Part shown: positions 1 through 8,063 of the stretch, one piece after another
Layout of the letters: each line of letters opens with the position of its first letter
How positions within the stretch are numbered: the first letter of the stretch is position 1
NCBI GenBank assembly: GCA_009774765.1
Contig: VSOK01000034.1
Coordinates: 1-29,633, forward strand
Origin: Bacteroidales bacterium
Lineage (GTDB): Bacteria; Bacteroidota; Bacteroidia; Bacteroidales; UBA932
DNA length: 29,633 nt
Direction: 5' to 3'
Position numbers and translations under genes: made by a program
The notes under the pieces: model-generated
Seen by the model: only the letters and a program-made list of their open reading frames with translations
Database searches by the model: none
What the model was told of the DNA's origin: nothing

Positions 1-60
1 ATATAAAGTAATTTATCAATCTATTGCATTTCTCACACTTCCATATTCACATTTGTTATT

Positions 61-105
61 AAACAAAATTTACTTTTGTTTCGTTTTTTCTTCTTACATT
101 TGTAA
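61..105 (+). promoter_or_regulatory. Promoter and palindromic operator-like region of the XRE regulator gene
   Basis: A TAnnTTTG-type -7 box (TACATTTG) lies at 95-102, about 20 bases before the start codon at 123. It sits inside a perfect palindrome TTACA-TT-TGTAA at 94-105. A second inverted repeat, AAACAAAA (61-68) and TTTTGTTT (74-81), lies just upstream with a 5-base spacer. No TTTG at the usual 19-21 base distance is present; the nearest is at 75-78, 16 bases away. Symmetric sites over the promoter of a helix-turn-helix gene suggest autoregulation, which is inference. AT-rich DNA produces short palindromes by chance. Confidence 0.4.
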
Positions 106-122
106 ATCAAACGATAACAATT

Positions 123-593
123 ATGAATAGCAGATTGCAGCAGTTTTTGGCAGCGGAAAACATCACCCAGGCCCAGTTCGCAGACTCGATCAGAGTCGCA
201 AGAGCCGGGGTCTCCCACATCATCGCCGGAAGGAACAAACCCGGCTATGATTTTATCATAAACACGATGAGACGCTACCCAGACCTCAATATAGAATGGC
301 TGCTTACCGGAAAAGGAAAGATGTACCGGAACTCTCCGGACTATGAGCAATCTGTCAGCTTCACCCCTGCCATATCCTCAAAGACTGAAACAGAAGAAAT
401 AAATCTGTTCAATCTCAACGACGGACAGGAGCAGGAAGAGGAAATTTCCGCACAGGAGGCAAGGGAGACTCTGAAAAATGAACTCACGGATACATTGAAT
501 GCTTTAGATGGCAACACACAACAGGCTGTAAAACAGAGAAAAGCCACCAAAATTATCGTATTTTACGACGACAATACATTTCAGGAATTTTAG
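123..593 (+). CDS. XRE-family helix-turn-helix transcriptional regulator
   Basis: This is a 156-residue cytoplasmic DNA-binding protein. Residues 3-45 look like an HTH_XRE/Cro-C1 domain: LQQFLAAENITQAQFADS is helix 1-2, and ARAGVSHIIAGRNKP is the recognition helix and following turn. The next stretch, PDLNIEWLLTGKGKMY, is the linker commonly seen in Bacteroidota XRE proteins of about this length. The middle (about 80-125) is acidic and Q/E-rich, probably flexible, and the end (IIVFYDDNTFQEF) could be a short strand. It has no LexA-like peptidase motif, so it is not a classical self-cleaving repressor. Its targets cannot be read from the sequence. The palindromes just upstream suggest it may bind its own promoter. 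It is a separate unit from pyrD, which has its own promoter in the 118-base gap. Confidence 0.8.
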   Translation: MNSRLQQFLAAENITQAQFADSIRVARAGVSHIIAGRNKPGYDFIINTMRRYPDLNIEWLLTGKGKMYRNSPDYEQSVSFTPAISSKTETEEINLFNLNDGQEQEEEISAQEARETLKNELTDTLNALDGNTQQAVKQRKATKIIVFYDDNTFQEF

Positions 594-603
594 AGGTTTT
601 TAT

Positions 604-690
604 TATATTTGAGCTTCGCTCATATATACGTTGTGCGCTCGGCGTAACCAAAGTAAACTTTGTTTCCGCTCTCGCTTTTTACTATATTTG
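604..690 (+). repeat. Promoter-bearing ~79-base repeat, copy P (upstream of pyrD)
   Basis: The segment begins and ends with the same box, TATATTTG (604-611 and 683-690), 79 bases apart. Its reverse complement matches the two tandem units at 10756-10915 along most of its length, including shared blocks such as CATATATACGT, CTCGGC and ACTATATTTGC. It contains a small hairpin GAGC-TTC-GCTC (611-621) and a second one CAAAG-TAAA-CTTTG (649-662). It carries no plausible coding sequence and lies wholly in the gap between the XRE gene and pyrD. The family is one I do not recognise by name. Confidence 0.75.
659..690 (+). promoter_or_regulatory. Promoter of pyrD-cinA (TTTG-N20-TATATTTG)
   Basis: TTTG at 659-662 and TATATTTG at 683-690 are separated by exactly 20 bases, matching the Bacteroidota consensus TTTG-N19-21-TAnnTTTG. 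Transcription should start near 697, giving a leader of roughly 15 bases before the ATG at 712. The -33 box is the 3' arm of the CAAAG/CTTTG hairpin of the repeat, so repeat and promoter are the same sequence. Confidence 0.75.
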
Positions 691-711
691 CGGGCGGAAA
701 ATTCATATTTT

Positions 712-1755
712 ATGTACAAGCATCTACTCAGACCTGTACTGTTCCGCTTCAACGCGGAGACAGCACACCAGATCACGTTTTCGGCATTGACAGCATTGAG
801 GTACATACCCTTTGCAAATTCAATAACAAGACTCATATATAAGAGGGATACCCCGGAGCTTGAGAAGGAAGTCCTTGGAATGAAATTCAAGAATCCTGTC
901 GGACTTGCCGGAGGACTGGACAAGAATGCAGAGCACTATAACGATATGGCGAACTTCGGATTCGGATTTGTGGAAGTAGGTTCACTTACCCCTGAGCCGC
1001 AGGACGGCAATCCGAAGCCTAGACTGTTCAGAGTCGTTAAGGACAGGGCCATAATCAACAGGATGGGCATAAACAACAAAGGAGTAAGATACGCAATTGA
1101 AAATCTGCGAAGAAACCGCCCGGAAATAATCGTTGCCGGCAATATATCCAAAAATTCCACGAGCATAAACGAAGATGCCGCAAAAGACTATGAAAAAGCC
1201 TTCGCTCTCCTGTATGATTTCGTGGATATGTTCGTGGTGAACATTTCATGCCCGAATGTGGTCGGACTTTCGGAGCTTCAGGACGTATCATTCCTGTCGG
1301 ACATAGTGGACAGGCTGCTCGACCTGAGACTGTACTATGACGAGTACAGGCCGATTCTTGTCAAAGTATCCCCTGACATCCCCCATCAGCAGCTCGATGA
1401 AATCATCGAATATTGTATGATGTCAGGAGTTGACGGAATTGTGGCAGGAAACACTACAAGAAGCCGTGACGGACTGACCATAAGCCAGGACAAGATAGAC
1501 GAGATCGGCAACGGAGGAATGTCAGGAGCACCGGTCTACAGGAAGAATCTTGAACTGGTCAGATACATACACGGAAAGACAGGCGGAAACCTTGTCATAA
1601 TAGGTGTTGGAGGCATCATGTCTCCGGAGCAGGCAGAAGAGATGCTTGAAGCGGGCGCAAGTCTGATTGAAATATTCTCCGGTTTCATATATGAAGGCCC
1701 GGGACTTGTAAAAGGCATTCTGAAATATCTTCAGAAAAAAGCAAAGACTTTATGA
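712..1755 (+). CDS. pyrD: Dihydroorotate dehydrogenase (quinone-type, class 2)
   Basis: This enzyme oxidises dihydroorotate to orotate in pyrimidine synthesis. At 347 residues, with an N-terminal extension (MYKHLLRPVLFRFNAETAHQ), it has the class 2 membrane-associated layout that uses quinone. NPVGLAGGLDKNAE (61-74) is the FMN/substrate region, NRMGINNKG (117-125) is conserved, and GVGGIMSPEQAEEML near the C-terminus belongs to the FMN phosphate-binding end. The active-site loop reads VVNISCPNV with Cys180, where textbook class 2 enzymes have Ser and class 1 enzymes have Cys. The reading frame runs open back to 631, but ATG 712 matches the family N-terminus and lies just after the promoter; an upstream start would place the promoter inside the gene. 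The end overlaps cinA by 4 bases (ATGA), suggesting translational coupling. Confidence 0.92.
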   Translation: MYKHLLRPVLFRFNAETAHQITFSALTALRYIPFANSITRLIYKRDTPELEKEVLGMKFKNPVGLAGGLDKNAEHYNDMANFGFGFVEVGSLTPEPQDGNPKPRLFRVVKDRAIINRMGINNKGVRYAIENLRRNRPEIIVAGNISKNSTSINEDAAKDYEKAFALLYDFVDMFVVNISCPNVVGLSELQDVSFLSDIVDRLLDLRLYYDEYRPILVKVSPDIPHQQLDEIIEYCMMSGVDGIVAGNTTRSRDGLTISQDKIDEIGNGGMSGAPVYRKNLELVRYIHGKTGGNLVIIGVGGIMSPEQAEEMLEAGASLIEIFSGFIYEGPGLVKGILKYLQKKAKTL

Positions 1756-3026
1756 CCACAGCCTCTATATGCACTATAGGTGACGAGATTCTTATCGGAC
1801 AGATTGTCGACACAAACTCGTCGAATATTTCAAAAGCCCTTGGAAGTACAGGAGTCAAAGTGACCAGGATGCTGTCCATCGGTGATGACAGGAATGAGAT
1901 AATAGACAACCTCACATCCGAACTCCGGGCAAATGACATCGTGATTGTCACAGGAGGGCTCGGCCCGACAAAAGACGACATAACAAAAGCCGCTCTTGCT
2001 GAACTGTCCGGCAGCAGCGGATATGTGGAGCACCAGGGTCAGCTTGAAATCGTGCACAGGATCCTGAAGGCAAGAGGCCTGGATATGCTTGACATCAACA
2101 GGGCCCAGGCATCCGTACCGGACAGGTGTGAGGTAATCATCAACCGTATGGGTACAGCCCCCGTGATGGTCTTCCGTTTCGGAGAGGAAAAATTCGGACA
2201 CGCAGCGACATTATATTCGCTTCCCGGAGTTCCTTTTGAGGCCATAGGAGCAGTCGGAGACATAATAGAAGATATCAGAAAACATTACAGCCTTACAGAC
2301 ATACATCACAAGACAGTGATGACTTTCGGCGTCGCAGAGTCGGCCCTGTCCAAAATGATAGAAAATTGGGAGGACGGACTTCCTTCGGATATGCATCTCG
2401 CCTATCTGCCGAACGCGCTCACGGGAGTAAGGCTGCGTCTCTCCATATACGGAGGCGACAAAGCTGATGAAGAGAGCAGGATTGACTGTGAGATTTCAAA
2501 ACTGAAAGAAATTCTCGGTGACATAATCTATTCCGAATGCGATGACACTCTCCAGAACAGAATCGGCACACTGCTGAGAAAATCAGGAAAGACCGTAAGT
2601 GCGGCCGAGTCCTGCACCGGAGGAATGATTTCAGAACTGATGACTTCCATTCCCGGTTCATCTGAATATTATCTGGGATCAGTGACATCATATTCCAATT
2701 CCGTAAAAGAAAATGTACTCGGCGTCCCTAAGGAAATCATAGACGTATATGGTGCCGTCAGCAGCGAATGCGTTGCAAAAATGGCCGAAGGAGTAAAGAG
2801 AATAACAGGCAGTGACTTCTCGATCGCCACCTCAGGAATAGCCGGACCTGGCGGAGGTTCAGAAGAGAAACCGACCGGCCTTGTATGGATCGGAGTATGT
2901 ACTCCAACCCGCACGAAGACATTCAGTTTCCTTTTCAAGGGAGACCGCAAACGCAATATAGAACGTTTTGCATCGTCTGCATTGAATATCCTAAGGAAAG
3001 AAATAGAATCTTATATAAATAGTTAA
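1752..3026 (+). CDS. cinA: CinA family protein (nicotinamide-nucleotide amidohydrolase PncC domain)
   Basis: This 424-residue protein has the usual two-domain CinA architecture. Residues 1-170 form a MoaB/MogA-like fold with ICTIGDEILIGQIVDTN at the start and GGLGPTKDD at 68-76, the part linked to ADP-ribose or nucleotide pyrophosphatase activity. Residues about 265-420 form the PncC-type amidase with SAAESCTGGMISE, SYSNSVKENVLGV and SGIAGPGGG, which deamidates NMN in pyridine-nucleotide recycling. Length is normal for full CinA. It overlaps pyrD by 4 bases and is probably co-transcribed. The name comes from competence operons in other bacteria and does not imply competence here. Function is known from the family; only the domains are seen here. 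Confidence 0.9.
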   Translation: MTTASICTIGDEILIGQIVDTNSSNISKALGSTGVKVTRMLSIGDDRNEIIDNLTSELRANDIVIVTGGLGPTKDDITKAALAELSGSSGYVEHQGQLEIVHRILKARGLDMLDINRAQASVPDRCEVIINRMGTAPVMVFRFGEEKFGHAATLYSLPGVPFEAIGAVGDIIEDIRKHYSLTDIHHKTVMTFGVAESALSKMIENWEDGLPSDMHLAYLPNALTGVRLRLSIYGGDKADEESRIDCEISKLKEILGDIIYSECDDTLQNRIGTLLRKSGKTVSAAESCTGGMISELMTSIPGSSEYYLGSVTSYSNSVKENVLGVPKEIIDVYGAVSSECVAKMAEGVKRITGSDFSIATSGIAGPGGGSEEKPTGLVWIGVCTPTRTKTFSFLFKGDRKRNIERFASSALNILRKEIESYINS

Positions 3027-3059
3027 TAAACAGAAAGAAAAACAAACTTGTTATTACTT

Positions 3060-3075
3060 ATAACATTTTTGTTAT
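3060..3075. terminator. Weak hairpin between convergent cinA and M19 genes
   Basis: ATAACA (3060-3065), a TTTT loop and TGTTAT (3070-3075) form a perfect but AT-only 6-bp stem. It lies in the 104-base gap between the converging genes. It has no GC clamp, so it is only a tentative terminator. Confidence 0.25.
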
Positions 3076-3130
3076 GTTTAATAAACACCCTATTCGGGCC
3101 CATTTTCCCACACAGGGTTCCGTATCACTG

Positions 3131-4255
3131 TTACAATCGTTGTGGTGTACCGGAAACGTTCTGAAGCCGGGAAGCAACGGATATGACCTCACGGAACACT
3201 CTGAAGAAGTTGCCTCCTGCAATCTTGGCGATATCGGATTCAGAATAACCTCTCACACGCAGTTCCTCAAACAGCACAGGTACCATAGAGACATCTTCAA
3301 GTCCGTCCGGAGTCACGCAGATTCCGTCAAAATCTGATCCGATTCCCACATAGTCAATCCCGACAAGCCCGACAACGTGATCGATATGGTCTGCAATCCT
3401 TTTGTATGAAGGCCTGTCCAGAGCCGATAGCTCATCCAGAATCCCGTACCATTTCCTCCTTTTTGCCGCATCTCCAGGATCTGCGATAAACTCCTCCTCT
3501 ATGCTCTCGCCTCTGTCATACAGCCCGCTCCTGTCCAGGACTCCGGAAAATCCGTCATCAAGAAAGACCGGGAAAAAATTTATCTGTATCACTCCGCCTT
3601 CTGCAGCCAGCGCACGGATCATATCATCAGTCATATTCCGCGGATGGCCGGCTATTGCACGGCAGCACGAATGGGTTGCCACAACAGGTGCCTTCGAGCA
3701 TTCAAGCACGTCATAAAAAGACTTGTCGGATATATGCGACACATCCACCATCATTCCGAGCCTGTTCATCTCCGTAACCACCTCCCTTCCGAACGGACTA
3801 AGTCCATCCCACCTTCCGGCCCTGGAGGCGCAGGAATCACATATTTCATTGTCAGCGGAGTGGCAGAGTGTCATATACCTTATCCCCTTGTCATAGAACT
3901 CTCCGATCCGGGACAGGTCATTGCCTATAGGGCTTCCGTTTTCCATACCGAGAAATACGGAAAACAATCCTTTGGACTTGTTTGACAAGGCTTCATCCGG
4001 ACTCAAAGCCAGAGACGACCGGAAAGGATTTGCCTTCACTGCATCAATCGTGACATCAACAAGTCTGCAGGCATATTCATAAGCCTCCTTTCCGGTCCGG
4101 AATGAAGACGGCGTATAAACGGCGAAAAACGCGCCGTCAACACCGCCGCGTTTCAATTTCGGGAAATCCACCTGGGAATGGTCGTTATCCAATGCAAGAT
4201 CCCTCAGCCTCATTATCTGGGACGGGGTGTCACAATGCGAGTCAAGGACGAACAT
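3131..4255 (-). CDS. Membrane dipeptidase-like zinc peptidase (M19, renal dipeptidase family)
   Basis: This 374-residue protein is of the M19 family, amidohydrolase-fold enzymes that cleave dipeptides with a binuclear zinc centre. Ligands are visible in order: HCD at residues 7-9 (His7, Asp9), the bridging Glu105 in FLGMENGSPIG, His174 in VDVSHISDKSF, His195 in VATHSCC and the aspartates of GSDFDG (306-311). HPRNMTDD (204-211) matches the conserved substrate-arginine region. The start MFVLDSHCDTP has no room for a signal peptide before the first zinc ligand, so a cytoplasmic protein is likely, unlike the GPI-anchored animal enzyme. Its start overlaps the end of the DUF2807 gene by 14 bases, making it the last gene of the minus-strand run. 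Substrate could include cell-wall-derived or D-amino-acid dipeptides; this is not determined. Confidence 0.88.
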   Translation of the reverse strand: MFVLDSHCDTPSQIMRLRDLALDNDHSQVDFPKLKRGGVDGAFFAVYTPSSFRTGKEAYEYACRLVDVTIDAVKANPFRSSLALSPDEALSNKSKGLFSVFLGMENGSPIGNDLSRIGEFYDKGIRYMTLCHSADNEICDSCASRAGRWDGLSPFGREVVTEMNRLGMMVDVSHISDKSFYDVLECSKAPVVATHSCCRAIAGHPRNMTDDMIRALAAEGGVIQINFFPVFLDDGFSGVLDRSGLYDRGESIEEEFIADPGDAAKRRKWYGILDELSALDRPSYKRIADHIDHVVGLVGIDYVGIGSDFDGICVTPDGLEDVSMVPVLFEELRVRGYSESDIAKIAGGNFFRVFREVISVASRLQNVSGTPQRL

Positions 4256-4925
4256 TATTGTATTCTATTTTGGAGTTGCCTTCTGAGGACATTCTTATGC
4301 CGTCCGCATCACCTACCAGCTCCACTACGGCAAAATTGCAGCTTGATACGTCAAGCGTGCCTGTCTTTATCTTAAGGTCAGCCAGACTGTTGTGTTCTGC
4401 ATTCACGGTCAATGAAGACGATGCTTCACAGTTTGCATAGACCTTTGCCTTGTTGGATATATTGACAAGTATCTTCTCCGCTTTGATTCCAAGCCTGCTG
4501 ACTACGGCCGATTTGGACGCGGTTATACTGAACAGGTCGGTATCTATAGTATGCTCGGACGTAACTGACGAATTTCCTCCAAGTACCAGGAAATTGAATT
4601 TCGGTGCGAAAATCACAGCCTTTACTGCAGGAGCGGCATTGTTTTTTGCTTTGAATTCCTTTTTGACATCGGAAGGCATTCCTTTCTCATCCACTTCCAG
4701 GACAAGCACTCCTTCCTTGACGTATGCCAGGATATAATCCTCCAGTGCGGTATCCGCCGTTATCTTTATAGAATAATGGTCGGACGGCATAAATGACAGG
4801 TCAAAGGAATTGCTCGTCTGGACTCCGGAAAAAGCGGAATAATCGTGTGTAATGACCACCTGCTGTGCGGAAAGACCGGCGGCGGAGCAAACAAGAGCCG
4901 ACAAAACAAAAAGAATCTTCTTCAT
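4242..4925 (-). CDS. DUF2807 (GIN domain) secreted protein
   Basis: This 227-residue exported protein starts at ATG 4925 with a clear signal peptide (MKKILFVLSALVCSAAGLSAQQ, cleavage probably after LSA). A TTG six bases upstream is also in frame but less likely. The mature part is a series of short alternating-hydrophobic strands with regularly spaced S, N and V residues (for example VLGGNSSVTSEHTI and KILVNISNKAKVYANC), the pattern of the DUF2807 'putative auto-transporter adhesin head GIN domain' beta-helix family common in Bacteroidota. No transmembrane anchor or catalytic motif is visible. It starts 7 bases after rlmB and overlaps the M19 gene by 14 bases. Role unknown; surface or periplasmic location is inferred from the signal peptide. 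Confidence 0.75.
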   Translation of the reverse strand: MKKILFVLSALVCSAAGLSAQQVVITHDYSAFSGVQTSNSFDLSFMPSDHYSIKITADTALEDYILAYVKEGVLVLEVDEKGMPSDVKKEFKAKNNAAPAVKAVIFAPKFNFLVLGGNSSVTSEHTIDTDLFSITASKSAVVSRLGIKAEKILVNISNKAKVYANCEASSSLTVNAEHNSLADLKIKTGTLDVSSCNFAVVELVGDADGIRMSSEGNSKIEYNNVRP

Positions 4926-4932
4926 ATACAAA

Positions 4933-5679
4933 TTATTTACCTGTTCTCTGTCTTACTGCTTCATACAGCATTATGGATGTCGCGACAGAGACATTCAATG
5001 ATGATATCATACCTGACATCGGAATGGCTGCCTTGTCATCAGCAAGAGCGAGCATTGCCGGAGATATGCCTTTGCCTTCAGACCCCATAATGATTGCGCA
5101 GGGACCAGTCATATCGACATCGTATATCAGCCTGTCAACTTTTTCCGTTGCTGCTATAAGACGGAATCCGCTCTGTTTCAAATAATAGGCCGCAAGTTTC
5201 AGATTCGGTACTTTACAGGTATCAATTCTCATCAGCGCGCCTGCGGACGCCTTCACAGCTTCTGCATTGATTGCCGCACCGCCTTTTGCCGGCACGATGA
5301 TTCCGTTTCCTCCCGCACATTCCAGAGACCTCGCGATAGCTCCGAGATTACGGACATCTGAGACTCCGTCAAGGATGACAAGAACGGGATTTTCGCTTTG
5401 TGCCAGCGCGTTGTTGACAATATCCTCCAGAGAGACATACTCAATCTGGGAAATATATGCTACTGCACCCTGATGCTTTCCGCGCACTACCCTCTCAAGC
5501 CTTTCAACAGGCACGAACTGGAACGGAATCCCGTTTGCCTGGAGCAGCTCCATAAGTTCCCTGAACTGAGGACCTTCAAGTCCCTTTTTCAGCAACACCT
5601 TATCAAATTTCTTCCCTGCCCTGACTGCCTCAATCACAGGATGCATCCCGAACAGATACTGCATTTTGTTTTCTTCCAT
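4933..5679 (-). CDS. rlmB: 23S rRNA (guanosine-2'-O-)methyltransferase, RlmB/TrmH (SpoU) family
   Basis: This 248-residue SPOUT-class methyltransferase uses S-adenosylmethionine to 2'-O-methylate rRNA (G2251 in E. coli for RlmB). The N-terminal MQYLFGMHPVIEAVRAGKKFDKVLL and the following 40 residues are the L30e-like substrate-binding domain of RlmB-type proteins. The three SpoU motifs are present: LDGVSDVRNLGAIARSLE (103-120), IMGSEGKGIS (197-206) and IPMSGMISSLNVSVATS (219-235), which together make the trefoil-knot cofactor site. Length matches RlmB well. It could modify a different rRNA or tRNA position, which sequence alone does not settle. It lies 18 bases after the ABC-F gene, in a run of translation-related genes. 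Confidence 0.87.
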   Translation of the reverse strand: MEENKMQYLFGMHPVIEAVRAGKKFDKVLLKKGLEGPQFRELMELLQANGIPFQFVPVERLERVVRGKHQGAVAYISQIEYVSLEDIVNNALAQSENPVLVILDGVSDVRNLGAIARSLECAGGNGIIVPAKGGAAINAEAVKASAGALMRIDTCKVPNLKLAAYYLKQSGFRLIAATEKVDRLIYDVDMTGPCAIIMGSEGKGISPAMLALADDKAAIPMSGMISSLNVSVATSIMLYEAVRQRTGK

Positions 5680-5697
5680 ATCTATATATTTTGCGGA

Positions 5698-7629
5698 CTA
5701 TTCAAATTTGGAGGACAGGTCCATCCACTCCTCCGTCTTGAAATCCAAATCTCTTTTCAATTCCAGATATTCTCTTGTAAGCTCCATATAGTCATCACCT
5801 TCCGAAGGACTGGCAAGCCTGCTTTCAATTGATTTCATCTTTTCCTCAGTCTCGCCTATCGCCTTTTCCAGAAAAGATATCCTGTGCTTTATCTTCCTCT
5901 CTTCCTTGGATATGAATTTTCTTTCCTGGTACTCCTGCTGTGAAGCCGCCTTTTTCTCCACGACCTCAGCCGGCTTTGACTCTTCCTCCCTGTAATGCCT
6001 TTCAAGCTCATTCAGATTCTCCAGACGTCTCCTCTCAAGGAAATCCTGCACTCCTCCAAGATGCTCCTTGACTTTCCCGTCACGGAACTCATACAGCTTG
6101 TCCACCAGTCCGTCAAGGAAATCCCTGTCGTGGGACACTATTATCAGAGTGCCGTCATACGCCTTCAAAGCCTGTTTGAGGATGTCCTTTGACCTGATAT
6201 CCATATGGTTGGTCGGCTCATCGAGGGCAAGCAGGTTGTATGGCTTGAGAATAAGCTTGGCCATTGCAAGCCTTGCACGCTCGCCTCCGCTCAGCACGGC
6301 GACTTTCTTGTCAATATCCTCTCCCTTGAACAGAAAAGCGGCAAGGATATCACGGAGTTTTGTCCTTATGTCCCCAACGGCAATACGGTCAAGCGTTCCG
6401 AATACAGTGTCCTCCTTATCAAGGATATCCTCCTGATTCTGGGCATAATATCCTATATTCACATTATATCCTGTCCTGGATTCTCCGGCCATAGGCTGAA
6501 GCTCTCCCATTATCACACGCATCAGGGTGGTTTTTCCTTCTCCGTTTCTTCCCACGAGAGCGACTTTCTCGCCTCTGCGCACCTCGATTCCGGCATCAGA
6601 GAACACCACCTTCTCACCGTAGCCCACTTTCATTCCGGAAGATTTATATGCTATGTCCCCGGAACGTGGAGCCGGAGGGAATTTCACGGCAAGAGCCGAC
6701 TTGTCCTCCATATCCACCTCTATCCTGTCCAGTTTTTCAAGAGCTTTGACACGGGACTGGACCTGGTTTGACTTGGTAGGCTTGTAGCGGAACTTCTCTA
6801 TGAACTCTTCGGTCTTTTCTATCATCCTCTGCTGGTTCTCGTATGCAGCCCTCTGCTGTGCAAGACGCTCCTGCCGGAGTTCAAGATACTGACTGTAAGG
6901 AACCTTGTAGTCATGAATCCTCCCGAGCATGATCTCGACAGTACGCCCTGTAATATTGTCAAGGAACTTCCTGTCGTGCGAGATCAGCACAAGCGAGCCC
7001 TTATATTCCTTCAGATATCCTTCAAGCCACTCGATGGATTCTATGTCAAGGTGGTTTGTCGGCTCGTCAAGAAGCAGCACATCAGGCTTGGAAAGCAGAA
7101 TCTTCGCAAGCTCTATACGCATATTCCATCCCTGGCTGAAAGTCTCCGTCGGCCTGGAAAGCTCCTCATATTTGAATCCCAGTCCTATGAGCGTACGCTC
7201 GGCCTGGACTCTCGGAGCATCGGAATGGGACATCGCAAGCCTGTCATTGATATCATTCATCCTGACAATAAGCTCCTGATACTCCTTTGATTCATAATCC
7301 TCCCTTTGGGCAAGTTCGGCTACAACCTTCTCAAGCTCGTCTTCAAGTCCGAAAATCTCGGAAAAGGCAGTCATAGCCTCATCAATGACGCTTTTTCCTC
7401 TGTGATGCTCCATAATCTGCGGAAGATAGCCGATCTTCACGCCTGAGGGTACGGCCACTTTGCCGGAAGTAGGGCTCTGGATACCGCATATAAGCTTGAG
7501 AATGGTGGATTTTCCCGCACCATTCTTTCCGACAAGACCTATCTTGTCATTCTCGCTTATATGGAAATTAATATCATTCAGCAGGACAAACCCGCCGTAA
7601 GCAACTGTCAGTGAATTGATGGAAATCAT
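5698..7629 (-). CDS. ABC-F family ribosome-associated ATPase (Uup/YdiF-like)
   Basis: This 643-residue soluble protein has two ABC ATPase domains and no membrane segments, the mark of ABC-F translation factors. Domain 1 has Walker A GKNGAGKST (34-42), the modified signature FSQGWNMR (164-171) and Walker B LLLDEPTNH (185-193). A basic helical P-site-tRNA-interaction linker spans about 240-310, including KYRPTK-like FRYKPTKSNQVQSRVKALEK. Domain 2 has Walker A GRNGEGKTT (360-368), LSGGE (446-450) and LALDEPTNH (467-475). The last 100 residues (EERKIKHRISFLEKAIGETEEK onward) form a coiled coil, as in Uup-like members. Such proteins act on ribosomes; some give antibiotic resistance, but nothing here points to that. 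It lies 24 bases after the thioesterase gene in the valS run. Confidence 0.9.
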   Translation of the reverse strand: MISINSLTVAYGGFVLLNDINFHISENDKIGLVGKNGAGKSTILKLICGIQSPTSGKVAVPSGVKIGYLPQIMEHHRGKSVIDEAMTAFSEIFGLEDELEKVVAELAQREDYESKEYQELIVRMNDINDRLAMSHSDAPRVQAERTLIGLGFKYEELSRPTETFSQGWNMRIELAKILLSKPDVLLLDEPTNHLDIESIEWLEGYLKEYKGSLVLISHDRKFLDNITGRTVEIMLGRIHDYKVPYSQYLELRQERLAQQRAAYENQQRMIEKTEEFIEKFRYKPTKSNQVQSRVKALEKLDRIEVDMEDKSALAVKFPPAPRSGDIAYKSSGMKVGYGEKVVFSDAGIEVRRGEKVALVGRNGEGKTTLMRVIMGELQPMAGESRTGYNVNIGYYAQNQEDILDKEDTVFGTLDRIAVGDIRTKLRDILAAFLFKGEDIDKKVAVLSGGERARLAMAKLILKPYNLLALDEPTNHMDIRSKDILKQALKAYDGTLIIVSHDRDFLDGLVDKLYEFRDGKVKEHLGGVQDFLERRRLENLNELERHYREEESKPAEVVEKKAASQQEYQERKFISKEERKIKHRISFLEKAIGETEEKMKSIESRLASPSEGDDYMELTREYLELKRDLDFKTEEWMDLSSKFE

Positions 7630-7653
7630 ATATACTACTTAATCGGAAGCGGA

Positions 7654-8058
7654 TCAGAGATTCGCCTCTATTACTCCGGCCAGACTGTCCGGACATCGCA
7701 CTGGATGCCGTGTATGCGAGTCTATAAAGCCAAGAGTGACAGATCCGTACACGAGAAGATCCCCGTTCTGGTTGTATATTTCACTTTTGACCACAAGCTT
7801 AGCAAGGGGCACCTTCTCAATAATTGACACGATCCTGATCGTATCTCCCATCTTGGCAGGCATCTTATAATGGCATTCGACCGCCACTATCGGCAACATA
7901 ACACCTTCCTCCTCAATCTTTTCAATCGGGAGTCCGCATTTTGCCATCATATCCGAGCGTCCGCATTCAAAAAAGCGTATATAGTTGGAATGATGGACAA
8001 TGCCCATCTGATCAGTTTCATAGTACCTGATCGCCAGTTCAAGTTCGGAACGCATCAT
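7654..8058 (-). CDS. Acyl-CoA thioesterase, YbgC/FadM-like hotdog fold
   Basis: This 134-residue protein has the 4HBT hotdog signature YYETDQMGIVHHSNYIRFFE near the N-terminus, with Asp16 as the expected catalytic residue of the YbgC type. The rest follows the family pattern (CHYKMPAKMGDTIRIVS, then YNQNGDLLVYGSVTLGFID). Members hydrolyse acyl-CoA thioesters; the chain length preferred here is unknown. It could start at either of two adjacent ATG codons (8058 or 8055). It follows valS by 5 bases and precedes the ABC-F gene by 24 bases, so it is almost certainly co-transcribed with them, without an obvious metabolic link. Confidence 0.85.
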   Translation of the reverse strand: MMRSELELAIRYYETDQMGIVHHSNYIRFFECGRSDMMAKCGLPIEKIEEEGVMLPIVAVECHYKMPAKMGDTIRIVSIIEKVPLAKLVVKSEIYNQNGDLLVYGSVTLGFIDSHTRHPVRCPDSLAGVIEANL

Positions 8059-8063
8059 AGCAC

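Noticed and set aside
1752..3026. Natural-competence operon inferred from cinA and the HhH protein
   Set aside because: No recA, comEC, dprA or other competence gene is present, and CinA is mainly a pyridine-nucleotide enzyme.
5698..7629. Antibiotic-resistance ABC-F (ARE) protein
   Set aside because: It lies in a housekeeping translation operon and has the Uup-like C-terminal coiled coil; nothing in the sequence indicates resistance.
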